Shown here one piece after another: positions 1 through 12,669 of a stretch of DNA of 64,000 nt. How positions within the stretch are numbered: the stretch's first letter is position 1; each line of letters begins with the position of its first letter. Origin of the DNA: Archivesica marissinica. Its lineage: Eukaryota > Mollusca > Bivalvia > Venerida > Vesicomyidae. Position numbers and translations under genes: made by a program. A model generated the notes under the pieces. The model was not told the origin of the DNA. It made no database searches and saw nothing but the letters and a program-made list of their open reading frames with translations. The DNA is taken from NCBI GenBank assembly GCA_014843695.1, contig CM026403.1, positions 8,959,117 to 9,023,116 of the forward strand. Direction: 5' to 3'.

Positions 1-165
1 CCACCAACAGAAGATGGAATACAATTTACATTCAATCTGAACATTGATGAAAGAGTGTTTGCATCTGTAGCTGATACATTTGATACAATACACACTGGAC
101 TGGTAGTATTTCATAACATAAGGGCCTTGTTGATTATCGTATACATATTCCCTGTGAAACTTTAG
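1..165 (+). CDS. possible 3'-terminal exon fragment, unidentified
   Basis: The frame starting at base 1 is open for 54 codons and stops at a TAG at 163-165. The translation has a protein-like composition (begins PPTEDGIQFTFNLNIDERVF) but I do not recognise it. It ends only 5 bases before the ATG of the GT22 gene on the same strand. It could therefore be the last exon of an upstream gene, or simply the 5' leader of the GT22 gene. No splice evidence is visible because the window starts here. Confidence 0.2.
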   Translation, partial: PPTEDGIQFTFNLNIDERVFASVADTFDTIHTGLVVFHNIRALLIIVYIFPVKL

Positions 166-170
166 CGAAG

Positions 171-507
171 ATGGGAAAAGAAAGAAAGCGATTGAAGAGA
201 AAAGGACTAATTCCTAATCAAGGAGACGGACTAACCACAGGAAACCATCGCTCTGGGGGCTCGGGGTGTGCTAACCGGGGCCACAGTGCAAGGGAGGAGA
301 AAAGCGCGCGCGACTTATTCTATGTGCATGAAAAAACGGATTTTAAAGTGAAACTGAAATCTACGGCGAAATATGTTTCTGCACTAATCCTACATTGGTT
401 ACCATGGCTACTGTTTCCGTTGACGTTATCGTTGCGGCTACGGTATGTTCTACAGCCGATGAACTGGTGGGTCGTGCATCCCGACGAAATATTTCAAACT
501 GTAGAAG
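171..507 (+). CDS. Alg9-like GT22 mannosyltransferase, exon 1 (residues 1-112)
   Basis: First coding exon of the GT22 gene. The ATG is in good context (gcgaagATGg). Residues 1-60 are hydrophilic and basic (KERKRLKRKG near the start), so they are probably cytosolic. A membrane segment follows at about residues 68-90, then the HPDE motif at 103-106. In GT22 enzymes this motif starts the first lumenal loop, and its Asp is the presumed catalytic residue. The exon ends at a GTGAGC donor (base 508), one base into codon 113. The family uses dolichol-phosphate-mannose in the ER lumen to build GPI anchors or N-glycan precursors. Exon 1 is separated from exon 2 by 24,685 bases of repeats. Confidence 0.8.
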
Positions 508-939
508 GTGAGCATGTCAGCTTATTGCATAAAGTTAATAGTGGGCAGATGTAATGTAAAAACAACATATTGGGAATCTGAAAACTGGCTGCAGGTTGGC
601 TGCTTAATGGAGGTGACCATTAACACATGTTTGACTGTTGCAGTACAGAAATTGATCAACTCGTTTTAAAGGAGTACTTTATATCACTTTCACGCTTAAG
701 ATAATAGATTTAGCAACTCCATAAACCGTAATCCTTCCTCGTTATCACTTTTGCTTGAGCCTTGGTCTCGGGGTGCACATCTTCGGAAACTGGACAGTGG
801 ATCATGCAGACTAGCACCTTTCTTTGAAAAAGTCACAGACTAATACTACATATAATCATATTATATAACACATGTACATGTTTAAGCTTTTGATTGCGCA
901 AGAACGCCTCTTTCATGCTGTAGTGTTCAAATCGTTTCT

Positions 940-1175
940 TGTGGAAGTCGTGATAGCTCAGTGGATGCACGTTCGCTTCAGGTGCGAAATGTCCGGAGTT
1001 CGAGCCCCACTGGAGCCGTTCACGATTGTGCCCTTAGGCAAGGCATTTAAATTCCACATGCCTCTTCTCTCTCCTTCATGGCGATGGATTCCATCAGGAA
1101 TGAGGTCTCGATAGTGATTAATAGAAGTTGAAATAACTTGTTTCGCAATCGAGCTAAAATAAATTTGTATAAACT
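940..1175 (+). mobile_element. SINE family A, full-length copy
   Basis: tRNA-like head with A box (tgatagctcagtggatg) and B box (ggagttcgagcccc), and an anticodon-like loop ttCAGgt between tTCGC and GCGAA arms. The body is gcccttaggcaaggcattt, then gcctcttctctctcc, and the 3' tail ends gctaaaataaatttgtataa. It is flanked by an 11-bp target-site duplication aaatcgtttct at 929-939 and 1176-1186. About 235 bp. Confidence 0.9.
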
Positions 1176-1186
1176 AAATCGTTTCT

Positions 1187-2764
1187 ATGGGGAGGGCTAA
1201 TTACTAATGTTGTCAGAACTTGTGGCCCAACCTATTTGCTAATTATTTATCGGCTATACGATTGTTATTGTTATATACATGTATATAGAGCATTACAATA
1301 TTATCAAATCAAATTTGACTGTATTGCATAAAATTGAGGATATATATTAAAACAAGTCATAACCTCATATTTTTCTTTTAATCGTCGATATCAATATTGA
1401 TAAGCATGTCTAACTAACGTCGTCGTCGTATTCTTCTTCTCGTTCTCGTTCGTATGTTTACACTAGTGGTTCCCCATCGAGGATGAACTACACGGTTCTC
1501 TCCAGCTCCGGCTGGGAACCATACTGGGTTTTTATCTGAAATGCATTATTGGATTTCTATATGCCAGTAATGGCTCCTCTGGGCTTCGTACAAGAGACAC
1601 TGTTATAGTATGTGTTCTGAAGTCTGGTCGACAACGTCCACTTGCAGTTGGTTGAATGAGCTAACTTCATATTTCTGTGCATGTGGCTTGTGGGGCGGTT
1701 GTGGCCGTTTCTCAGCCGAAAGTTAGCCCATTAACCCAACTGCAAGTGTGCGTTGTCGATCAGACCTCCGGCTAGGGATAGAGGCTGTAATCCAACAAAA
1801 CTACAGCGGAAAAGTAGAAGACTCTTCAATTGAAGATAATTTAACCATAAGTTCAGATACCGCTATTGGCATTTCAATAGGCCACCATTATAACAAACAG
1901 TGCCATTACATTTCCCCCAAAAATAGTTTGGCACAAAAGACAGTAGTTTTCAACAGACCGGCTACAAGAAAATTATCAAATTTCAATGGGGTTGACCAAT
2001 TGCGTTTTTTAAAATGTCCCACTAAAGGTAATCTCCCTCTGAAGGTAATTTGGTGGTGAATGTTGCACTGACACATGCATTTATAATATGATGTTTATTT
2101 GTCACCAAAGATTATGCAAATATTCTAAAATATTCCAAAATGCAGCTCATATATTGTATTTTAATATTTAGCAATCATTTTCACTATTGCTGTCAATACC
2201 TACTCAGCCAATCTTAAGGCCCTTGTCGAGGAGAAGAATTAAATAAGACTCTGTCTTCCATTCTAATCCTGTTTCTGTATTATGAGTATGCGTGGTGTAT
2301 GCATTGTTCAATATGTATTATATTGGGAAATAAAATATGTTTAAACTAACCCTTGTCTTTTCCGATCTTATTCGAACAGATCAGAACTCTTTTAAGGGGG
2401 AACATGTCTCCGGACCCCCTAGATTGCCTCGTTTGAAATGTGCCTCTGGCTATGGTACTGCGTGTACTAATGCATACACCACCTTAGCCTAACCTTAGTC
2501 TAACACGTGAACGTTATTATCACGTCATTAGCATTCCTTATATATGTGGATGAACGTCAGGGGAGGTAACTAGAGCCACAGCATGGAGCTAACTCCACCT
2601 AAGCTATGAGCCTATGATATTTTTAGATTTTCATTTATCAGACCTAATTTACTGTAATTTCACAGCGAGTATGAATGTCCATTGAGTGATCGTTGTGTGA
2701 TCGTCTATGAACAAACAGAACGGAGAATGTTGCAATTGTGAACTATTGTGAGTGTTTCATTGGA
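1187..2764. other. Intronic DNA with one imperfect hairpin
   Basis: AT-rich with no gene or recognised transposon. It contains an inverted repeat of roughly 50-bp arms at 1619-1668 and 1720-1767 (see findings). The rest shows nothing I can name. Confidence 0.5.
1619..1767. repeat. Imperfect inverted repeat (foldback, ~50-bp arms)
   Basis: The left arm (agtctggtcgacaacg...cttgcagttgg) is complementary to the right arm (ccaactgcaag...cgttgtcgatcagac) with a few mismatches. About 50 bases separate the arms. Possibly a small foldback or MITE-like element; no target duplication was recognised. Confidence 0.75.
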
Positions 2765-2874
2765 ATTATTGTTTTAAATCTGACGGATTAGCTAAAACAC
2801 AAGACCGCTAGGTGGCACCATTATTGTTTTAAACCTAGCGGTTAAGTTATAACACACGGCCGCTAGGTGGCACT
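2765..2874 (+). repeat. 55-bp tandem duplication carrying two CTCF-like motifs
   Basis: Two diverged 55-bp units start attattgttttaaa and each ends with ccgctaggtggcac (2805-2818 and 2860-2873). The 14-mer is identical in both units, although the flanking sequence has diverged. Confidence 0.75.
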
Positions 2875-2951
2875 CCCGTCCCTCTGATTTATACTTGGAC
2901 AAAATCATTTAATTACATTGTTATACTAGTAATTCAATGACATATACTTAA

Positions 2952-3187
2952 GGAAGTCGTGATAGCGCAGTGGATGCGCGTTCGCTTCAGGTGCGAAAGG
3001 TCCGGAGTTCGAGCCCCACTGGAGCCGTTACGATTGGCACAAGGCAAGGCATTTAAATTCCACGTTGCCTCTTCTCTCTCCCTCGTGGCGATGGATTCCA
3101 TCAGGAATGAGGTCTCGAGAGTGATTTATATAAGTTGAAATAACTTGTTTCGCAATCGAGCTTAAAATAAATGTGTATAAACTAAAC
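2952..3187 (+). mobile_element. SINE family A copy
   Basis: Head tgatagcgcagtggatgcg, B box ggagttcgagcccc, the family body, and the tail gtgtataaactaaac. Nine-base target duplication tatacttaa at 2943-2951 and 3188-3196. Confidence 0.9.
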
Positions 3188-3693
3188 TATACTTAACGGC
3201 ATTAAAACGCAACATTTTAGATTTTTGTTTTCTATGTAATTGCGATGCACTTTAACTGCGAATTATTACATGGAACTGTAAGAAATGGATTTAGGCGATT
3301 GTCTGGTACATAGACTGGCTTAATGAAATTAATAATTATATGCGTTGAAATTCAATGTTGATTTTCAAATATTCTTATGTATATGGTTGCGTTTCTATTG
3401 CATTTAAGTATATATTCATCAATTGATATTGGATTGAATTTGAATTGAATTTGAAATGGATGTTTACAGTAACACACCCAAATTGATATATTGACTTCTT
3501 TTATGATTCAAGCTGAACACAAATTGTTGTTTTGCATGTCTGATTGTTTACCAGTTCATAATTATATTGACATTGCGTTTTATTGCTATATTTGAATTAG
3601 ATTGGATCTATAGACACACTTTGTGTAGCGACGTGATTATGTATCATTCTGTGCATAACATTAACTATTGATTTGTAATAAAATATGATTAAC

Positions 3694-4852
3694 TCATTCA
3701 ACCCCAAGTAACTGACATGAACTGGTGCATGATATTAACCCATTCAACCCCAAGTAACTGACATGGACTGGTGCATGATATTGACCCATCTAACCCCAAG
3801 TAACTGACATGGACTGGTGCATGATATTAACCCATTTAACCCCAAGTAATTGACATGGACTGGTGCATGATATTAACCCATTCAACACCAAGTAACTGAC
3901 ATGGACTGGTGCATGATATTAACCCATTCAACACCAAGTAACTGACATGGACTGGTGCATGATATTAACCCATTTAACCCCAAGTAACTGACATGGACTG
4001 GTGCATGATATTAACCCATTTAACCCCAAGTAACTGACATGGACTGGTGCATGATATTAACCCATTTGACCCCAAGTAACTAACATGGACTGGTGCATGA
4101 TATTAACCCATTTAACCCCAAGTAACTGACATGGACTGGTGCATGATATTAACCCATTTAACCCCGAGTAACTGACATGGACTGGTGCATGATATTAACC
4201 CATTTAACCCCAAGTAACTGACATGGACTGGTGCATGATATTAACCCATTTAACCCCAAGTAACTGACATGGACTGGTGCATGATATTAACTCATTGAAC
4301 CCCAAGTGACTGACATGGACTAGTGCATGATATTAACTCATTCAACCACAAGTAACTGACATGGACTGGTGCATGATATTAACTCATTGAACCCCAAGTG
4401 ACTGACATGGACTGGTGCATGATATTAACTCATTTAACCCCAAGTGACTGACATGGACTGGGGCATGATATTAACTCATTTAACCCCAAGTAACTGACAT
4501 GGACTGGTGCATGATATTAACTCATTCAACCCCAAGTAACTGACATGGACTGGTGCATGATATTAACTCATTCAACCCCAAGTAACTGACATGGACTGAT
4601 GCATGATATTAACTCATTCAACCCCAAGTAACTGACATGGACTGGTGCATGATATTAACTCATTCAACCCCAAGTAACGAACATGGACTGCTGCATGATA
4701 TTAACCCATTTAACTCCAAGTAACTGACATGAACTGGTGCATGATATTAACCCATTTAACCCAAGTAACTGACATGGACTGATGCACGATATTAACCCAT
4801 TTAACCCCAAGTAACTGACATGGACTGGTGCACGATATTAACCCAAGTAACT
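3694..4852 (+). repeat. 46-bp satellite, ~25 units
   Basis: The unit reads actgacatggactggtgcat, then gatattaacccatttaaccc, then caagta. Units differ mainly at ccc/ctc and ttt/ttc positions. Units with the same variant cluster (ctcatt in the right half, cccatt in the left half), suggesting local duplication. The right end is truncated and runs into the dispersed repeat at 4855. Confidence 0.95.
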
Positions 4853-4854
4853 GA

Positions 4855-5328
4855 CTTGGTAAGTTTTTACCGTTAATATTTGAATCAAGTCAGTAAGTGT
4901 ACCATAATCTAAAGCTCATATTTTACTTCGGAAATCCGATTATTAACGAAGTAAGTTCACGGAATATGCAAATGTCTCAGTTTAATATTGCCAAACAATA
5001 TCCTGATTAACACGATTTATGGTACAAATTTACCTCTATATCTCATCCTTTGTACCTGTGCATATTTATTTTTAGACGAATACGATCTAAACGACAGTAG
5101 CACGCGTATGGTATAGACTCCAATAGAAAACAAACAATAGGTCCAGGAGATTAGCTGACCGTTATATTAAATGCTACTTTCACTTTTGAGAGATTGTAAA
5201 TCGCAAAAATGTTTATATATAGAAAGTTAGTGTTCGAATTATTTTTGAAGAATTTTTACTAGCATTGCTATTTATACGTACACAAACATATGTTGGGGTG
5301 TTTTTTACGATGTAATGTCGCTTTAATA
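4855..5328 (+). repeat. Dispersed ~470-bp repeat, copy 1
   Basis: Shares long blocks with 19430-19985: gtttttaccgttaatatttg, atgcaaatgtctcagtttaa, gttagtgttcgaa, gatgtaatgtcgctttaat. No coding capacity and no clear terminal repeats, so its class is unknown. Confidence 0.7.
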
Positions 5329-5329
5329 T

Positions 5330-6343
5330 GGATCGCTACATATGCCATCGAGACGTGATAGCGAGAACGGACAAAATGCAGCGCCAATTTTTCCCATGCT
5401 CAGCAGTAGACCAAAATTAGAGACGTATTCAATTGTTCCCATGCACAGCAGTAGGGCGTGGCCTGTCATTGTAACAGAAACTAGAGACGTATTCAAGTGC
5501 CCCTCTCGACTAATTATTAGTAGTGGCTGTGACAGGTAACCATTTACCAACATTCTTTAGATCACTGGGTAAGCTTAATCATTACAACACATTGTGTATC
5601 TAATTTTGCGTGAAATCTTACAAACGTAGAAGAAAGCTGCTAACTATAGGGTTAAGACTAGAATAGCTACGTAAAACGCTTGCTATAAATCAACACAAAG
5701 GTCGGACAGCATTGCGCTGAATGTATTTTCGTAATGTTCTTTAAATCGACCATAAAACGTGTTTAGGTTTAATAAAATGCTTGGTATAGTATAATCGTAA
5801 TAGGCTATTAACTGCCGTATCAATCAAAATTACAAAAGTTACATATTTCTTTTTACGATGTTGAATATGAAAGTATAAAAGTTGATATGTGAAGGAGGTG
5901 GTGGCGACCTTGTGTCCTCACTACATCTATCCTCCCCGGGGCGCTTATTATCTGGTTAAGCGGCTTTTTGTCCAACATAATTGGTTTGTACGGGCGTGAT
6001 ATTAAATTTTATGGTCATTATTGAGCTGAGATCAATTTAATATTCATAAAAGTGAATTGACAGTCACGATGATTCTGAACAACGTTCAATAAATTCAAAG
6101 ATTAATTCGCAATTTATATTTTATAAGTGTACACCTGTACTATATATAGATATGAATCATGCATATTTGAATTACCCACATCAACAACTAAACACATGCC
6201 ACCAACGTGATACGTGCATACAGTGAATCAGGCGGAAATGCGCAGATAAACAGAGGGATTGGAGTCGTACTTTTATAATTATATGTACATGTATATAGCG
6301 CAAGCCTCGTTCTGAAACCGCAGCCACGGCGACTACCTCTAAC
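5330..6343. other. Intronic DNA, no recognised feature
   Basis: Contains a diverged direct duplication around 5395-5500 (cagcagtag and agagacgtattcaa each occur twice). Otherwise AT-rich with nothing identifiable. Confidence 0.4.
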
Positions 6344-6471
6344 GCTAGCCTCCGCGGTCCAGTGGTAGAGCGTCGGATTTGGAATCGAACGGTCCCGGGC
6401 TTGATACTCGATCAGGACACGTATGTAGTGTAATTGAGCAAGGCACATCACATTCATTGCTTAGGGTACTG

Positions 6472-6507
<36 letters not shown>

Positions 6508-6740
6508 GACTTTATTTAACGAGAGTACTCATTTAACAAAAGTTAATCTACCATGAGGCCCTCAACATATATACAATCAAATGCAATCAAAAGATAGCAC
6601 TATAAGTGAGAACTGCACATTGGAATAATATAGTAATGTAAAAGCTGAAAAATAGAGAAACTATATTTAATATGTAATGGTTAACTGCTTAGGTCGGCTA
6701 CACCTGCCCAGGAAAACATGTCTATGTCTAGTGGGATACA
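6344..6740 (+). mobile_element. SINE family D copy, interrupted by a LINE tail
   Basis: tRNA-like head with gtccagtggtagagcg, a loop tttggaa, and a B-box-like gggcttgatactcg. The body runs to tactggttaa at 6476 and resumes at 6685 with ctgcttaggtcggctacacc and tgcccaggaaaa. The uninterrupted copy at 8222-8385 shows the two halves were contiguous. Confidence 0.75.
6477..6677 (-). mobile_element. LINE 3' end inserted in SINE D
   Basis: On the minus strand this fragment ends with ctcgttaaataaagtcttta and a (TTA)n tail, typical of a 5'-truncated non-LTR element with a microsatellite tail. It is flanked by tggttaa at 6470-6476 and 6678-6684 (7-bp target duplication). A related fragment lies at 6860-7030 and a short tail match at 12812-12840. 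Confidence 0.75.
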
Positions 6741-6859
6741 CAAACAAACCGGACCACTCTATCATTTATAAAACATGTTTAGGTTGTATATATACAATAA
6801 ATGGTATTTTAATTAGCTGTTGACCTTTGTTTATAGATCTACACATTTATTTTATCCCG

Positions 6860-7030
6860 ATTATAATAATAATAATAATAATAATAACAATAATAAAGAC
6901 TTTATTTTACGAGGGAGCTTACATAACACATGTCTAATACAAATATGGCTCTCAACATATATATACAATGACATAGACACTACACTACATGTTAAGTACA
7001 GTATTCAGCAATACGTGGAAGCTCGTCTAT
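6860..7030 (-). mobile_element. LINE 3' end, second copy
   Basis: Shares (taa)n, aaagactttattt, acgag and ctcaacatatatatacaat with the fragment at 6477-6677. Reading on the minus strand it ends in an AATAAA-containing tail and (TTA)n. Boundaries are approximate. Confidence 0.6.
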
Positions 7031-7094
7031 TATGTATGTACATGTATATATACACCAGAAGCAAGTTCTGCAAGTAGATCTTCAACATTAGTTT

Positions 7095-7230
7095 AAATTC
7101 TCTTGTGCGTTCATTAATGACAATATCCATCGCCACGAGGGAGATAGAAGAGGTACTGTGGACGTAACGTGGTTCTGATGTGATTCGAACTCGTACCTTC
7201 TCGAGTGCAAGGCGGACACCGTATCAATTA
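7095..7230 (-). mobile_element. tRNA-derived SINE head fragment plus SINE A scrap
   Basis: The minus strand reads as a tRNA-like molecule (cgccttgcactcgagaagg, then gagttcgaatcac). Bases 7125-7165 match the SINE A segment ccatcgccacgagggagat on its antisense strand. A degraded composite. Confidence 0.5.
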
Positions 7231-7235
7231 CACAA

Positions 7236-7480
7236 CGGAGGCTGTCCGATTAGCACAGTGGTTAGCGCGCTCGTTTCTCACCAATGTAACCCGGGTTCGA
7301 TCCTCGGACCGGAAATAATGTGGGATGGTACGGTGGTCGCCATATCGGACAGGTGGATTTTCTCCGGGTACTCCGGTTTCCTCCCACATGAATGACCACA
7401 TATACGCGTTCATTCACCACGCCAACGAGAGTGATTAATATAAGTTGTTAATCGTTACAATAACTAGTTTAAAGTGAAAC
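7236..7480 (+). mobile_element. SINE family B copy
   Basis: Head ccgattagcacagtggttag, B box gggttcgatcctcgg, body ggtcgccatatcggacaggt, ttttctccgggtactccggt, and tail gagagtgattaatataagtt. The tail is shared with SINE A. Confidence 0.85.
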
Positions 7481-8221
7481 TAAACGGAGGTTCCACGTTA
7501 TAAGTCATTGACCTTCAGCTACGTCACCTCCGTGACCCAATGTGATTGGTGAATGTGATGCTTGTTCTGTCGAAGTAGGCAAATAAAAAAACAACTATTG
7601 TCAGTTTAAAGTTACGAAGATCAATCAAGAGATATCACAACACACAAAAACACGCGGCAGATTGTTTCAAGATAGTTCAAGAAGTCAGTGACAAATGCAC
7701 GACTGTTAAACCTGACTACTAGTTCACGAATGTTTTCGTTGATTGTTCTATTGATTGTTCTATCAGCACTATGTCGCTACAGCCGGGAGCTAATCAGATT
7801 AACAACACAACTGAACAGTCAGGTTATATAGTTTGTAATATCTAGTATCGTCTACCTCTGCACAAACTATTAAACATACAGAATTAATAAGAATACAAAT
7901 GTAGTTAGCCATTTACACCCCGGGCCAAATTACAGGGAATAAATGAAGGCTTAATCATGGCGTCCACTAGACTTTGAAAGTCAAGAGTCAATGACCCTTG
8001 AGGTCAAAATCTCAAGAGTCAAACTGGATTTTTCAAGAGTCAAAATGCATGTTGGTACTTTCCGTACAGATAACTTTTTCCCGACCATAAACTAACCTCT
8101 GGACCAAGGTTTGTCTTGGGTGCAACCAGTAATTTTGTTATCATAATTAGAGAAAACATTGACTAGTTTGCTGAGCTTTGCATCTGGATTTAGAACGGTT
8201 CAACCGTACAAGTATTTAAGT
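7480..8221. other. Intronic DNA, no recognised feature
   Basis: Contains short local repeats (tcaagagtca three times near 7980-8040; ttgattgttcta twice near 7740). Nothing else recognised. Confidence 0.4.
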
Positions 8222-8385
8222 TACTTTGTGGTACATGTAGAGCATAGGATTTGGAATAGAACAGTCCGGGTTTGATACCGCACACAAATACTTAGTACTG
8301 GTTAACCACTCAGGTCGACTAATTCTGCCCAGGAATGCATTTCTATGGTCCCCGCAAATGGTTTTGACATAAATGTAGTCATCAC
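8222..8385 (+). mobile_element. SINE family D fragment
   Basis: Matches the 6344 copy: gagcataggatttggaat, gtccgggtttgatac, tactggttaaccactcaggt, ctgcccaggaatgcatttct. The fragment runs directly into the AC-dinucleotide tract. Confidence 0.6.
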
Positions 8386-9736
<1,351 letters not shown>

Positions 9737-9739
9737 GCA

Positions 9740-10629
9740 TAGTTCTACATTGTATCCCAGTTGCAAAGGTCACCACATGATCAAGAGTAGTTGATTTCAA
9801 CATGAGCCTTCTGGAGTTCTGCATCCAGACTAGCCTTGAACCAATACAAATGTCGATTATACAAAATACAATTTAGCTGATCTGCATTTTATTTTTCATG
9901 AAATTGGTACGAAACGGATCGAGTACGGTTCCATAACATTGTAAAACATGAATTTCTTATATAAAGGGGACACATTCATTTAAATATCTATGCATTTTTT
10001 AATTTTAGCTCATTTTTATTCATATGTTATATGTATCATTTGCGGAATCAACTAAAATTCCGAGTTATGATGGCGAGTGAAAGAGATTTTTGATCAGCTG
10101 TTCCCAAACTGGGACGAATCTGAAAATGTTCATTCATAATGTAAAATAACGACGAGAATACTCGGAATTACTATGAACAGAAATGATTTTCATAAAATAT
10201 ATTTAGTTACGAATTGCAATAAATCATATAAACTCGTAAATTAAATTGTTTATTGGCTACAAAGAAGTTTTATCATTCACTGGCGTCGTAAACTATGCGG
10301 CATCAGTATATTCAAAATGGACGCGCTTAGATTTACGGCTAGAGTCACCGATTTCAAAACAAAATGCGGGTAGCCTATAGTTTGTTCCGGAACATGATTT
10401 TGGTATCGACAATAAGATAAAAGCATGACCTTTCAATAAAATTCATTAAATCAGCAGAAAAGTCGTATTTTCATGTAAATTTTGCTCCAATTTTACGAGA
10501 CTATATCTAGGCTTATGGTTGTTGGCAAATTTTACAGATATCTTCGTTCATTGGCCGAAGCCGGAGTTACGGCGTTTACTTTTAGACGGACTCCGCCCTC
10601 TCCGATCGCATTTGACAGGCAGATTATTT
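9740..10629. other. Intronic DNA, no recognised feature
   Basis: AT-rich, with no element or exon that I can support. Confidence 0.4.
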
Positions 10630-10920
10630 GTGTGTGATTTACGTTTATTTATCGTCGCTACCGGTTACCCATATGAGCGACGCCTCCTGAAGAGATTAGT
10701 CATGTTAGATTTTTAGAGGATAGTGCAATGATACAGACAAAGACCCATTCCAGAGTCTCCTCTGGTTCTTTTACGTGCACAATGTAAAGCACAGACACGT
10801 GACTAGGTTTAAAGTCCCATCTGAAAGACTGTTAATTTTATTATGGTCAGACGGGGGACCGAACCAGCGATCCCTGGATTACCAGTCCAGCGTGTTACCA
10901 CTGGACTACATATCCGTCTG
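10630..10920 (-). mobile_element. SINE family C, full-length copy
   Basis: On the minus strand the head reads cagacggatatgtagtccag and the anticodon-like arm is ctggactggtaatccag (loop ctGGTaa, threonine-like). The B box, body and terminal hairpin gtcgctcatatgggtaaccg follow, then gataaataaacg. About 280 bp. Confidence 0.85.
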
Positions 10921-11395
10921 TTTATAGCGTAGATCAGTGTCGCTTATATCTTATACACCAACCATCGTGGTTAATAGTGTATACCATCGTCGCTTATAAT
11001 ATTGATCATGTAAATAATAATGTAGACAATCGTAGCTTGTAGTGTATACGTGACACCGTCGCTGACAGCGTATACCATCGTCGCTTATAGCGTTGACCAT
11101 CGTCGTTTACAATGTTCACCACCCTCAATTATAGCGTATATCATCGTCGCTTTTACGGTTAACCACCGTCGCTTACAGCGTTGACCATCGTCAATTATAG
11201 CGTAGACCATTGTCGCTTACAACGTTGACCATCGTCAATTATAACGTAGATCATCGTCGCTTACAGCGTTGACCATCGTCGCTTACAACGTTGACCATCG
11301 TCAATAATAGCGTAGATCATCGTCACCTAAAGCGTTGAGCATCGTCAATTATAGCGTAGATCATCATCGATTATAGCGTACACCTTAGTAGAACA
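10921..11395 (+). repeat. Degenerate ~22-bp minisatellite
   Basis: Units resemble gcgttgaccatcgtcgctta plus ca, with alternation of gttgacc/gtagatc and cgctta/caatta. It starts directly at the head end of the SINE C copy. About 20 units, highly diverged. Confidence 0.8.
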
Positions 11396-11556
11396 CTTAA
11401 GTTAGTGGTGAATCTAGATTAACACATACCTTTATCTAAATAATGTTTAAGTTTCAAAGAAATTCAAGGAGATTGTGCGTTTCAAGTAGACGTCAGGTTT
11501 TCAGGCACGTGGCTGCTAAGCGTTATAAAAGTATGCAAACAGAATAAAAATGACAA

Positions 11557-11840
11557 ACGGATCTTTAGTCCAGTGGTAACACGCTGGACTGGTAATCCAG
11601 GGATCGCAGGTTCGATCCTCCGTCTGACCCTAATAAAATTAACAGTCTTTCAGATGGGACGTTAAACCGAGGTCTCGTGTCGGTGCTTTACACCGTGCAC
11701 GTACAAGAAGCAGAGGAGACTCTGTAATGGGTCTGTATCATTGCACTATCCTCCAAAATCTAAAATGACTAATCTCTTCAGGAGGCGTCGCTCATATGGG
11801 CAACCGGTAGCGACGATAAATAAACGTAAAACACACACAC
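11557..11840 (+). mobile_element. SINE family C copy
   Basis: acggatctttagtccagtgg head, ctggtaatccagggatcgca, ggttcgatcc B box, and body with cagatgggacgttaaaccga. The 3' hairpin is gtcgctcatatgggcaaccg / tagcgac, followed by gataaataaacgtaaaacac. Confidence 0.9.
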
Positions 11841-12334
11841 AAAAAATGGCAGCCATTTTTCTTTCGATTCGATATTAAGAGATGCTCTCTCTTTCAATTG
11901 CGATTATTGAAAATAAACTATTTCCAAGGATGTGTTATTACCGTCGTTCAATAGGCATGCATTTTATTTGCCGACACATGTTTACACTGTACCACAATAT
12001 TGTAGATTTTCTGCTACAAACGGGGCACAGACCATAATTACCCACACAATTTAGAACAGAGAAACCCACTGCGCCTTATCATTGTTTGGTGTCAGTGAAT
12101 CTCTCCTGGACGTCCATGTAGACATATACGGCAATCCAAACTTCCGGTGAGCGGAAAACAAATAAGATCGATACCGACACTCTTCTGTCAACTCGTGTTA
12201 CCGTATTGCTCGCTACGCCAGCGAGTGCTCGATCTCAACTCTCTATAAGACAGACCACGGGGAGTTTTCACATGTGCTGTGAGATTATTAATTCGTGAGC
12301 CGAATGCGATTGATGATCGACAATGGGGGCATCA
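11841..12334. other. Intronic DNA, no recognised feature
   Basis: Nothing identifiable on either strand. Confidence 0.35.
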
Positions 12335-12580
12335 GAGGCCACGTGATTAAGGTCGTTGACTTCAACTCACTTACCCTTCACCGCTGCTGGTTCGAATCCC
12401 ACTGGGGTGGCGAATTCTTTCACTTGAGGAAGCTATCCAGCTGGCTAGCGGAGGGTAGGTGGTTCTACATGGGTGACCGTTCATACCCGAGTTCTTTATG
12501 CACCAGTAATAACTGGAGAGTGACGGTACTACGAAAACCTGTACCAACATAAATAACTGTCGACCCAGGTCCTGTTTCAA
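12335..12580 (+). mobile_element. SINE family E copy
   Basis: Type II tRNA-like head (ggccacgtgattaaggtcg, ttgacttcaactcactt, ctgctggttcgaatcccact), then gaggaagctatccagctggc and gcggagggtaggtggtt. Homologous to 30160-30425 and to a degraded copy at 44562-44700. Confidence 0.75.
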
Positions 12581-12617
12581 ATATTGTTGGAACTAATACA
12601 AAACGTTTGACAGTGAG

Positions 12618-12668
12618 CTAGCGTGCGTGCGTGCGTGCGTGCGTGTGTGCGTGCGTGCGCGCGCGTAT
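12618..12668. repeat. (GCGT)n microsatellite
   Basis: About 50 bases of gcgt/gtgc units with a gc-rich 3' end. Confidence 0.95.
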
Positions 12669-12669
12669 G

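Noticed and set aside
5342..5553. Overlapping short open frames on both strands
   Set aside because: No start context, family signature or splice sites. They arise from a diverged direct duplication.
11557..11640. tRNA genes (threonine-like, also leucine- and serine-like heads elsewhere)
   Set aside because: Each tRNA-like region is the head of a multicopy SINE with a conserved non-tRNA body, several with target-site duplications. None ends as a free tRNA.
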